DNA of 5,810 bases, taken from positions 1 to 5,810 of the forward strand of contig DMST01000251.1 of assembly GCA_003454975.1 (NCBI GenBank). The letters run 5' to 3'. The notes under the pieces are model-generated. The model did no database searches, was not told the origin of the DNA, and was given only the letters and a program-made list of their open reading frames with translations. The translations under genes were made by a program, and so were the position numbers. The stretch comes from Cytophagales bacterium (lineage in GTDB: Bacteria > Bacteroidota > Bacteroidia > Cytophagales > Cyclobacteriaceae). Position 1 is the stretch's first letter; each line of letters starts with the position of its first letter. Of the stretch, positions 1-5,810 are shown piece by piece.

Positions 1-1
1 C

Positions 2-868
2 CGCCTGCGCGGCTGGGCCAGAGTAGATGGCAATGCCGCCTTGCTTCCCGATACGCTCATCACGCTGGAGGGCTTGGGCAACCGCTTCAACGGCGATGCT
101 TACCTCACGGCGGTTCGCCACGAGGTGGGTACGGGCCAATGGACTACCCAGGTGCAATTTGGGATGGAAGAGGCTTGGTTCTCGCGCAAGGTAAATGCCA
201 ACCGCTCTGGCGGCGCTTCGGGATTGCTGCCTGCCATCCAAGGCCTGCATATAGGGGTAGTGACTCAGCTGGAAGGAGACCCAGACGGGGAAGAGCGAAT
301 CTTGGTGAATCTGCCGCTGGTAGATCCTGACCAGGACGGGGTATGGGCACGGATTGCCACCCTAGACGCCGGCGATAGCCGGGGTACGGTTTTCCGCCCG
401 GAGATTGAGGACGAGGTGATTGTAGGTTTCCTGCACGCCGACCCTCGGCAGGCCGTAGTGTTGGGCGGAATGCACAGCAGTGCCAAGCCTTCACCCATTG
501 CGGCGGCAGACGACAACCATCAGAAGGGGTACCACAGCCGCGAGGGCATGCTTTGGACTTTTGACGATGACAAGCTGGATATCCACATGGAAACACCGGC
601 AGGGAATAAGGTGACGCTGAGTGAGGACCAGGGAGGCATCTTCCTGGCGGACGAAAACGGCAATACGGTAACGCTAAACAGCGACGGTATCACCATGGAA
701 AGTGCCAAGGACATTATTCTGAACGCACCCCAAGGAGATGTAAAGATTGAAGGTATCAACGTGGAAGTAGCCGCACAGGCCAGTTTCAAAGCCGACGGTG
801 GCGCCGGAGCGGAAGTAACTACCTCTGCCGTAGCGGTACTGAAAGGGAGTTTGGTCCAGATAAATTAG
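2..868 (+). CDS. vgrG: VgrG / Afp8-like spike protein, 3' part (5' end outside window)
   Basis: The reading frame is open from the left edge (codon 1 at base 2), so this is the last 288 residues of a longer protein; the TTG at 41 is internal. Residues about 1-62 look like the end of the gp27-like hub, with the family-typical stretch LEGLGNRFNGDAYLTAVRHE and an FGMEEAWFSRK ending. Residues about 80-158 are the gp5-type OB fold (HIGVVTQLEGDPDGEERILV to DEVIVGFLHADPRQAVVLGG). The rest is a polar, beta-rich tail (NKVTLSEDQGGIFLADENGN onward) ending in KGSLVQIN, as expected of the trimeric beta-helical needle. By family knowledge it forms the central spike on the baseplate and receives the PAAR tip encoded by the next gene. 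No extra C-terminal effector domain is present. Whether the machine is an eCIS or a T6SS cannot be settled from this piece alone. The TAG stop lies inside the first unit of the heptamer repeat. Confidence 0.93.
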   Translation, partial: RLRGWARVDGNAALLPDTLITLEGLGNRFNGDAYLTAVRHEVGTGQWTTQVQFGMEEAWFSRKVNANRSGGASGLLPAIQGLHIGVVTQLEGDPDGEERILVNLPLVDPDQDGVWARIATLDAGDSRGTVFRPEIEDEVIVGFLHADPRQAVVLGGMHSSAKPSPIAAADDNHQKGYHSREGMLWTFDDDKLDIHMETPAGNKVTLSEDQGGIFLADENGNTVTLNSDGITMESAKDIILNAPQGDVKIEGINVEVAAQASFKADGGAGAEVTTSAVAVLKGSLVQIN

Positions 869-939
869 AAGCTAGAGACTAGAAACTGGAAGCTAGACAG
901 GAGACTAGAGATTCGAGGTTAGAAGTTCGATTCTAGACC
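865..939. repeat. degenerate 7-bp tandem repeat array, core CTAGA
   Basis: Five-base cores recur every 7 bp. They start at 865 (TTAGA), 872, 879 (CTAGA), 886 (CTGGA), 893 (CTAGA), 900 (GGAGA), then after a 2-bp loss at 905 (CTAGA), 912 (TTCGA), 919 (TTAGA), 926 (TTCGA) and 933 (CTAGA). A further weak copy (ATAGA) sits at 941, one base out of phase. Consensus is about CTAGARR. Five units have the exact core. The first unit contains the stop codon of the spike gene. The array fills about half of the gap before the PAAR gene. Function unknown: it could be a neutral microsatellite-like repeat or a genome-wide intergenic family. Heptamer STRR arrays of cyanobacteria are a loose analogy only. Confidence 0.85.
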
Positions 940-1016
940 AATAGATAAAAAAGAAAAAAGAGGATAGAGTTGGAGAATTGATCACTCAGTACTCCAGACT
1001 CACACTCAAAACTGAC
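940..1016. other. purine-rich spacer ahead of PAAR gene
   Basis: About 77 bases with two A6 runs (947-952 and 954-959) and a GA-rich stretch continuing to about 977. No clear Bacteroidota promoter (TTG plus TAnnTTTG) and no stem-loop followed by a T tract is visible, so the upstream transcript may simply continue through. The GGAG at 972-975 is only 2 bases from a TTG at 978, a poor ribosome-site spacing. The part just before the chosen ATG at 1017 has no Shine-Dalgarno-like sequence. Confidence 0.5.
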
Positions 1017-1307
1017 ATGGGACAACCTGCCGCACGCATAAACGACATGCACGTCTGCCCGATGGTAACGGGAGTGGTACCGCACGTAGGCGGACCGATT
1101 TTGCCTCCGGGGGAGCCCACGGTGCTGATTGGGGGAATGCCCGCCGCTCGGGTAGGTGATATGGCCTTGTGCACAGGTCCGCCGGACAGTATTGTGGCCG
1201 GATCGGGCACGGTGCTGATTGGAGGCATGCCCGCCGCCCGCATGGGCGATAGCACAGCCCACGGTGGCAGTATTGTATTGGGAGAATTCACGGTATTGAT
1301 AGGCTAA
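1017..1307 (+). CDS. PAAR-domain spike-tip protein
   Basis: A 96-residue protein that is essentially one PAAR domain. In this family the small cone caps the VgrG/gp5 needle and sharpens it for membrane puncture. Three PAAR-type motifs are seen: PAARIND at 4-10, PAARVGD at 42-48 and PAARMGD at 72-78. TVLIG strands occur at 35-39, 65-69 and 92-96, which shows the pseudo-threefold fold. Candidate zinc ligands are H12 or H23, C52 and H82; PAAR proteins of known structure use three histidines and one cysteine. The ATG at 1017 is chosen because MGQPAARINDMHVCPMV is the usual family N-terminus; the TTG at 978 would add 13 unrelated residues. There is no N- or C-terminal extension, so it is a bare tip and not an effector carrier. 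It lies 4 bases before the gp25-like gene and follows the spike gene it should bind. Confidence 0.95.
   Translation: MGQPAARINDMHVCPMVTGVVPHVGGPILPPGEPTVLIGGMPAARVGDMALCTGPPDSIVAGSGTVLIGGMPAARMGDSTAHGGSIVLGEFTVLIG
1118..1250 (+). repeat. internal direct repeat in PAAR gene, 90-bp offset
   Basis: A 15-base identical stretch, CACGGTGCTGATTGG, occurs at 1118-1132 and 1208-1222, and the similarity continues through the PAAR(V/M)GD codons (to about 1160 and 1250). This is the DNA trace of the pseudo-threefold repeat in the PAAR fold rather than a mobile element. Confidence 0.85.
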
Positions 1308-1311
1308 GCAC

Positions 1312-1737
1312 ATGGCAGAAGAGACCGAAGAGTTGTTTACATCATTTCTGGGTACCGGTTGGGGCTTTCCGCCCACCTTCAACCGGCTATCCGGTAAGGT
1401 AGGGATGACCTCCGACGAAGAGGACATCCAGCGGAGCCTGCAGATTCTGCTCAGCACTACGCCCGGCGAGCGCGTGATGCGCCCTACTTACGGTGCCAAC
1501 CTTCGGCGACTACTCTTCGAACCCCTCAATACCACGCTAAAGACCTACGTGGCCGACCTGATCCGGAAGGCCATTCTGCTCCATGAGCCCCGGATTGCGG
1601 TGGACAAAATCACCATAGAACCGGCCATAGGAGACGATAATGAAATAGAGATTTCGGTGGAGTATACCATCCGAAGTACAAATAACCGGGCCAATTTTGT
1701 GTATCCTTTCTACAAGGAAGAAGGCACTAACTTGTAA
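1312..1737 (+). CDS. gp25 / Afp9-like baseplate wedge protein (GPW_gp25 family)
   Basis: A 141-residue protein, the usual size for T4 gp25, TssE and Afp9 relatives. In contractile machines this protein joins the baseplate wedges and starts sheath polymerisation, because its fold resembles the sheath handshake domain. Visible marks are the segment from about 37 to 71 (DIQRSLQILLSTTPGERVMR, then PTYGANLRRLLFEP) and the diagnostic EPR motif at 92-94 (LLHEPRI), followed by alternating strands (DKITIEP, EIEISVEYTI). It begins 4 bases after the PAAR stop codon, and its TAA shares its last A with the ATG of the next gene (TAATG), so translation is probably coupled. There is no clear ribosome-binding site. 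T6SS TssE is the main alternative; the long baseplate protein downstream favours an eCIS-type machine. Confidence 0.94.
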   Translation: MAEETEELFTSFLGTGWGFPPTFNRLSGKVGMTSDEEDIQRSLQILLSTTPGERVMRPTYGANLRRLLFEPLNTTLKTYVADLIRKAILLHEPRIAVDKITIEPAIGDDNEIEISVEYTIRSTNNRANFVYPFYKEEGTNL

Positions 1738-1739
1738 TG
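1735..1739 (+). promoter_or_regulatory. stop-start overlap TAATG (translational coupling)
   Basis: The TAA stop of the gp25-like gene (1735-1737) shares its final A with the ATG of the baseplate-J-like gene (1737-1739). A GA-rich stretch at about 1714-1724 lies roughly 12 bases upstream, rather far for a ribosome site. Re-initiation by the same ribosome is the likely mode, inferred from the overlap. Confidence 0.7.
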
Positions 1740-4700
1740 AACGAAGAATCGGTAGATAAGAACCCCTTGGTGCGTGACGGCACCAGCCAACAAGGCCGCT
1801 ACCCAGAGGCGCTTGACCCTACCTACGTCAAGGTAGACGAGCGCTCTGAGGAAGACCTGCGGACCTTTGCGGAGGAGTTTGCCGCGTTGATTCAGTACTA
1901 CAACACACTGAATAAACGGGAAGGCAACTGGGTGCCGTTCTTCAAACGGGATACCGAGGATACTGACGATCCGCACTACGCCCTGTACCTTACCTTCCTG
2001 CGGTTGCTGGGCAAACTGCAAGAGCAGGTAAATACGCTTACGGATGCCCACCTCAAGTTCTTCTACGAGCAGGTGCTGGGCCTACAACCGCAGCCACCAC
2101 AACCCGACAGCGTACACCTGATATTTGAACCCGGCAAACGCGTAACCGGGCATCAGGTACTGGCAGGCTCCAAACTGAAAGCCGCCGAAAAGGACGCCTT
2201 GAAGAAGGACGTATTCTTTGAGGTAGACCAAACTCTCACGGTACGGCAAGCACGGGTAGACTTGCTGCGCACGGTGTACCGCCAACCAGAAAACGCCCAA
2301 CTACATGCATCGGTCATTGCCAATAGCGTGGACGGCTTGGGCGGCAAACTGGACAAGGAAAATCCTGCCTGGTATACCTTTGGCAATGATGTGAACCCGC
2401 AGGACGATACGTTGCCCAATGCCGCCATAGGCTTTGCCCTGGCCTCCCCTACCCTACTGATGCAGGAGGGCCATCGGAAACTAATCATCACGCTTTACTT
2501 TGGCACCGAGCCGGATGCAAAATTGGCATCTGAAGGAAACTTCACCCTCACTCTCACCGGAGAGCAGGCCTGGCAAGACCCTATAGTCCCCAAACTGACC
2601 CATAGCGCTACCGACAAAACCCTCAGTTTGGAGGTGGAATTGAGTACGGAAGACTCCCCAGTACTCCCCTATTCTGAAGTAGATTATCAGGAAGGCTACA
2701 ACACCCAATGGCCCATGGTGAAAATCATGTTGGCCGAAGGCAAGGAGGCATTGTACCCACACCTTGCGGACTTAAAGCTGAGCAAGATCACCCTGAAACA
2801 AGCAGTAAGCGATATACGCTCCTTAATCCTGCACAATGATGACTCAGCTCTGGACCCCAGCAAGCCTTTCCGGCCCTTTGGCGTACTACCCAAGTTGGGC
2901 TCAGCCTTTTACATAGGATACCCAGAAGCCTTCTACAAAAAGCTGGACACCTTCCAGCTTGAGATGGAATACCACGGGGTACCGGCACCAGATATGGGTG
3001 CGTATTACTATGGCTACTTCGAGGCCGATGCGATCAAGAATCTGCAAAAGACCTTAACCCAACTCCAGAATGATTTGGATAACCCTCCGGCTTTGAAAAA
3101 GGTGGACGAATCGGAGCCTACACCAACCAAAGATGAGGGTAATAACGCCGGAGCCAAACAGGAAAGTAGCGCAGCGGAGGACGTTGTCTTCGGGGAATAC
3201 ATAGATGACGACACCTTTAACTATACCAAATTCTATAATGACCAGATCAACGATCTGCAGAATACCCTAACCAGCCTGCTTAAGATTTCGCTGGATACCT
3301 CTGAGCTTCAGAAAGAAATTAGGGCGGCCATCGACCGCCTGGAGGCTAGTCGGGCAGCAATGATTCTCCCCAAATTTTCTTTGGTATACCAGCCAATTGT
3401 AAAAGCTACTAACGAATTGCTGACCGAGTTGGGCACAGCGGAGGACCTGGATAACAATCTGTGGCAGGTAGACCCCAGCTATCAGATAGGTCGAGCCTGG
3501 AAACCTCTATTGAAAGAGGTAGACAACGAAAGGGGAGAAAACTGGTTCAATCCCATTGCCCCAAGCACCCCCCAGGGAGCCCAAGACGTTCGAAAGTTCA
3601 CCTATGGCAGGGTGGATGCCCTTGCGGATCCCAGCCTTTTGGGGGAAGAATATGACCGCAAGGTAGCCACTTCACTACCCACTGATCTGGGGCTCGATAC
3701 CTCTCGCGGGTTTGTCAAATTCACCTTGACGGAGCCTAATGTTCCCTTCCAGGCCTTTGGTCACAAGGAATACCCTTCCTTGTATACCAAACGAATCATA
3801 GACCAGACGGTGAACAAAGACTCGAAGGCTATTCTGCCCCGCGAACCGTATACCCCGCTGGTAAAGAGCATTGTGCTACAATACACCGTGGTGCAAGAAA
3901 TTAGCCTCATCGATCGGGCAAAAAATGTAGCGGAAGAATTTTACCACGTAGGACCGTTTGGTCATGCCCTCATGTACAGCCCCAACTACCAATGCGAAGA
4001 GGGCAATACCGCACCCTATGCTTTCCCGCACTTTGCTAACCGGGGTAACTTGTACATAGGCCTCACCGATGCCAAACCGGGTGAAACGTACGCTCTCCTC
4101 TTTCAAATGGCAGAGGGTACCGGCAGCACCAAGTTCCCAAAAGACACCGGTTTTGGCTGGTATTATTTGACCGCACAGAACGCCTGGAAATCGCTGGACA
4201 GCTACATACAAGTCGACAACACCGACCAATTCCTAAACTCGGGTATTGTGCAAATGGTGATGCCAGACGACTTGGCGAACGAGAATACCCTGATGCGCGA
4301 TACGCGCAGTTGGTTGCGGGTGAGCGTACCCAATACTCCCGAGGCAGAAAACCAAATGGTGGCAATACATACCAACGCAGTGAAAGCCACCTTCAAAGAC
4401 CAAGGCAACGATCTCAATCGGCTGGCCGAGGCCTTACCTGCCGATAGCCTGGCAAAGCTGGTGAACAAGGATGCCCAGATCAAAAAGGTATACCAGCCCT
4501 ACGCTTCCTTTGGTGGCAAAATCAAAGAAGAAAACGCCAGCTACTACACCCGAACGAGTGAGCGGCTACGGCACAAACACCGAGCCATCAACATCTGGGA
4601 TTTTGAGCGTTTGGTGCTGCAGCATTTCCCTTCGGTATACAAGGTGAAATGTTTGAACCACACAAGCCCCACAAGCGAGCGCGCTCCCGGCCACGTTACC

Positions 4701-5351
4701 CTGGTCATTGTGTCGAACCTGCGCAACCAAAACGGGGTAGACTTGCTTAAGCCCAGCACCAGTACCAGCAAGCTAACGGCAATAAAAGATTTGTGTCTTG
4801 GCCTAGGCAATCCCTTTCTGAACCGCCCCGGCGGAGCAGAAAAGCTACACGTGACGGACCCTACCTATGAGCAAATCAAGGTAGAGTTTAAGGTGCATTT
4901 CCATCCCATCCCAGGTTTGGATGCCAACGCCGAACGGAAAAACCTAAACGACGCCATCAAACGATACTTATCTCCCTGGGCCTATACCGAGGGGGTAGAC
5001 ATCCTCTTCGAAGGGCGGGTGCACAAGAGCCAGATTCTCCATTTCGTGGAGAATTACCGAGGCCTGGCCGGCACGGAGGAATTGGTAGATTTTGTGACCT
5101 GCTTCAAAATGTACCACACCGTGGAAGATGGTGACGGCAAGTTGGAAGAGAAGGAAGCAGATGTAATAACCCCTACCCGCTCTAGCGCCATTCTGGTAAG
5201 CCACAAGGAGCACATCATTACGCTGGTAGGAGATACAGAAAACTGTGCTTGTGATGATGATCCTCAACAAACTACCCCTACGGAGGAGCTTGAGGGCATC
5301 GACTATTGGACAGTAGGTTCGGATTTCAGTGTAACCCCCGGTACATCATGA
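1737..5351 (+). CDS. large Afp11/gp6-like baseplate J protein
   Basis: A 1204-residue cytoplasmic structural protein with no signal peptide or membrane segment. By homology it forms the wedge ring around the spike hub (T4 gp6, Afp11, distant to TssF). The N-terminal part has the TssF/Afp11-like signature: a helix FAEEFAALIQYYN near 42-54, then GNWVPFFKRD, then LTDAHLKFFYEQVLGLQPQP and a PDSVHLIFEPGKR strand region. Residues about 430-540 hold two predicted helices around an acidic, low-complexity linker (about 454-482). The C-terminal part is strongly family-like: SERLRHKHRAINIWDFERL at 941-959, KCLNH at 971-975, DPTYEQIKVEFKVHF at 1041-1055 and YLSPWA at 1077-1082, typical of baseplate-J/gp47 folds. 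A polar tail with C1170-A-C1172-DDD follows. It is much longer than a TssF or phage gpJ alone. It overlaps the gp25-like gene by 1 base and the fibre gene by 4. The family call is firm; eCIS rather than T6SS is inferred. Confidence 0.9.
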   Translation: MNEESVDKNPLVRDGTSQQGRYPEALDPTYVKVDERSEEDLRTFAEEFAALIQYYNTLNKREGNWVPFFKRDTEDTDDPHYALYLTFLRLLGKLQEQVNTLTDAHLKFFYEQVLGLQPQPPQPDSVHLIFEPGKRVTGHQVLAGSKLKAAEKDALKKDVFFEVDQTLTVRQARVDLLRTVYRQPENAQLHASVIANSVDGLGGKLDKENPAWYTFGNDVNPQDDTLPNAAIGFALASPTLLMQEGHRKLIITLYFGTEPDAKLASEGNFTLTLTGEQAWQDPIVPKLTHSATDKTLSLEVELSTEDSPVLPYSEVDYQEGYNTQWPMVKIMLAEGKEALYPHLADLKLSKITLKQAVSDIRSLILHNDDSALDPSKPFRPFGVLPKLGSAFYIGYPEAFYKKLDTFQLEMEYHGVPAPDMGAYYYGYFEADAIKNLQKTLTQLQNDLDNPPALKKVDESEPTPTKDEGNNAGAKQESSAAEDVVFGEYIDDDTFNYTKFYNDQINDLQNTLTSLLKISLDTSELQKEIRAAIDRLEASRAAMILPKFSLVYQPIVKATNELLTELGTAEDLDNNLWQVDPSYQIGRAWKPLLKEVDNERGENWFNPIAPSTPQGAQDVRKFTYGRVDALADPSLLGEEYDRKVATSLPTDLGLDTSRGFVKFTLTEPNVPFQAFGHKEYPSLYTKRIIDQTVNKDSKAILPREPYTPLVKSIVLQYTVVQEISLIDRAKNVAEEFYHVGPFGHALMYSPNYQCEEGNTAPYAFPHFANRGNLYIGLTDAKPGETYALLFQMAEGTGSTKFPKDTGFGWYYLTAQNAWKSLDSYIQVDNTDQFLNSGIVQMVMPDDLANENTLMRDTRSWLRVSVPNTPEAENQMVAIHTNAVKATFKDQGNDLNRLAEALPADSLAKLVNKDAQIKKVYQPYASFGGKIKEENASYYTRTSERLRHKHRAINIWDFERLVLQHFPSVYKVKCLNHTSPTSERAPGHVTLVIVSNLRNQNGVDLLKPSTSTSKLTAIKDLCLGLGNPFLNRPGGAEKLHVTDPTYEQIKVEFKVHFHPIPGLDANAERKNLNDAIKRYLSPWAYTEGVDILFEGRVHKSQILHFVENYRGLAGTEELVDFVTCFKMYHTVEDGDGKLEEKEADVITPTRSSAILVSHKEHIITLVGDTENCACDDDPQQTTPTEELEGIDYWTVGSDFSVTPGTS
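3027..3356 (+). other. helical/acidic linker insertion in the baseplate protein
   Basis: This codes for residues about 431-540 of the baseplate protein. A heptad-like helix (AIKNLQKTLTQLQNDLDN) is followed by a linker rich in E, D, K, P, T and S (about 454-482), a short acidic part (GEYIDDDTFNYTKF), and a second helix pair (INDLQNTLTSLL, then LQKEIRAAIDRLEASRA). It looks like a coiled-coil hairpin joined by a disordered loop, set between the TssF-like and baseplate-J-like parts. The helix calls are by eye. Confidence 0.55.
5348..5351 (+). promoter_or_regulatory. ATGA start-stop overlap (translational coupling)
   Basis: The ATG of the fibre gene (5348-5350) overlaps the TGA stop of the baseplate gene (5349-5351). 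The 20 bases upstream contain no Shine-Dalgarno-like sequence, so coupled re-initiation is the simplest reading. This also supports the chosen fibre start. Confidence 0.8.
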
Positions 5352-5810
5352 ACGAAAAAACGAGAAGCGTACTAAAAAACTACCTGCTCACGGGGAAAAA
5401 ACCTACCCAACAGCAGTTTGCCGAGTTGGTAGACTCGATGGTCAATAAGCTAGACGATGAGCTGACCATCTCCATTGCCAAGCGGTTTGGAATCCATACG
5501 CCAGACCCCCAAGGGCAATTGCACGTAACCACCACCGGGCAGCTACCCGCTCTGGTGCTATCCCATGCCACGCACGGTAGCCAATTTGGAATCCACCCCG
5601 GTGCCAGCGGCTCTGCCGTGAAGAAGGTGTCCGTCATAGAGCTGCAAGAACAAAAGGAAATTTTGGCCCTGCTCAAAAGCGGACGGGTAGGTATCGGTAC
5701 CGATACCCCAAAAGCAACGCTGGGCGTGGAGGGGGGGCTAGCCCTAGGCACTGCCGACGCCAACTCGGAGAACGGCGTACTACAGTGGACCGGAAGCGAT
5801 TTTGAAGCCC
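5348..5810 (+). CDS. tail-fibre-like protein, 5' part (3' end outside window)
   Basis: The frame is open from the ATG at 5348 to the right edge (154 codons plus one base). The N-terminus, MNEKTRSVLKNYLLTGKKPT followed by QQQFAELVDSMVNKLDDEL, resembles the attachment segment of Bacteroidota tail-fibre-like proteins (LK.Y..TG..PT..QF..L.DS pattern). At 112-121 comes GRVGIGTDTP, then KATLGVEGGLALG, the GIGT...P...L.V.G pattern common in fibre and adhesin shafts. LQWTGSDFEA at 145-154 resembles the usual lead-in to a fibre head motif (rWnG..FEgy.g..W). By role it would be receptor-binding or surface-contact, attached to the baseplate made by the genes upstream. Family is recalled from motif style; the C-terminus, where a peptidase S74-type chaperone or a binding domain might lie, is not visible. 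A G7 run at 5731-5737 may make it phase variable. Confidence 0.8.
   Translation, partial: MNEKTRSVLKNYLLTGKKPTQQQFAELVDSMVNKLDDELTISIAKRFGIHTPDPQGQLHVTTTGQLPALVLSHATHGSQFGIHPGASGSAVKKVSVIELQEQKEILALLKSGRVGIGTDTPKATLGVEGGLALGTADANSENGVLQWTGSDFEA
5690..5707. repeat. 18-bp perfect palindrome in fibre gene
   Basis: GGTATCGGTACCGATACC equals its own reverse complement, centred between 5698 and 5699. It codes for the GIGTDT part of the fibre motif. It may be a by-product of the GGT ATC GGT ACC codons or a recombination or protein-binding site; nothing here decides between them. Confidence 0.8.
5731..5737 (+). repeat. G7 homopolymer run, candidate slippage site in fibre gene
   Basis: Seven G residues code for the end of E128 plus G129 and G130. 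It is the longest G run I see in the window. Loss of one G gives an immediate TAG (5739-5741); gain of one G brings a TGA at 5803-5805 into frame. Either slip would cut the fibre to about 130-152 residues. Seven is short for an efficient contingency tract, so phase variation is only a possibility. Confidence 0.55.

Noticed and set aside
41..43. TTG as a start of the first gene
   Set aside because: The frame is open to the left edge and the codons before it encode hub-like sequence (RLRGWARVDGNA), so the gene continues upstream.
144..596. Minus-strand open frame inside the spike gene
   Set aside because: Composition is rich in P, R, C and G as expected from a shadow frame, and it lies wholly over a well-supported gene.
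865..939. CRISPR array or tRNA-like element in the heptamer repeat
   Set aside because: Units are only 7 bp with no spacers of constant length, and no cloverleaf can be drawn.
978..980. TTG as the start of the PAAR gene
   Set aside because: It adds 13 residues with no family resemblance, and the nearby GGAG is too close. The ATG at 1017 gives the standard PAAR N-terminus.
869..1016. Rho-independent terminator or promoter between spike and PAAR genes
   Set aside because: No GC-rich stem followed by a T tract, and no TTG/TAnnTTTG pair was found. The A-rich tract on the plus strand is not preceded by a stable stem.
1118..1250. Direct repeat in the PAAR gene as a duplication or mobile scar
   Set aside because: It matches the pseudo-threefold protein repeat of the PAAR fold, so no recent event is needed.
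933..1457. Minus-strand open frames across the PAAR gene (933-1457 and 986-1291)
   Set aside because: They are antisense shadows of the PAAR and gp25 coding sequence, with repetitive composition copied from the PAAR repeat and no recognisable domain.
5380..5763. Minus-strand open frame inside the fibre gene
   Set aside because: Ser/Pro-rich shadow with no motif; the plus strand carries the coupled, motif-bearing fibre frame.

Overview
The window is part of one plus-strand operon that encodes the baseplate, spike and probably the fibre of a contractile injection machine of the phage-tail family. The best fit is an extracellular contractile injection system (eCIS; Afp/PVC/MAC-like) or a related Bacteroidota type VI-like system. 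Five genes run in the same direction: the 3' part of a VgrG/gp5-gp27-like spike (2-868), a PAAR spike tip (1017-1307), a gp25-like baseplate wedge and sheath-initiator protein (1312-1737), a very large Afp11/gp6-like baseplate-J protein (1737-5351), and the 5' part of a phage-tail-fibre-like protein (from 5348, running off the window).

The organism is most likely a member of the Bacteroidota, perhaps the Cytophagia. The supporting points are the style of the VgrG, PAAR and baseplate proteins, the N-terminal motif and GIGT/LQWTGSDFE motifs of the fibre, moderate GC content, and the near absence of Shine-Dalgarno sequences ahead of well-defined starts. This is inference from protein style, not a database match.

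Gene packing is tight. The gap between the PAAR and gp25 genes is 4 nt, gp25 and the large baseplate gene share one base (TAATG), and the baseplate and fibre genes overlap by four bases (ATGA). The only real gap (869-1016) separates the spike gene from the PAAR gene. It holds a degenerate tandem repeat with a 7-bp period (core CTAGA) that starts on the spike gene's stop codon, followed by a purine-rich tract. No convincing promoter or terminator is visible there.

In the assembled particle, by homology, the VgrG trimer sits on the baseplate hub and carries the PAAR cone at its tip. The gp25-like protein joins the wedges and starts the sheath, and the Afp11-like protein forms the wedge ring around the hub. 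The last gene probably supplies a receptor-binding fibre. It carries a G7 run at which either a +1 or a -1 slip ends translation, so it is a candidate phase-variable switch. An 18-bp perfect palindrome lies just upstream of that run.
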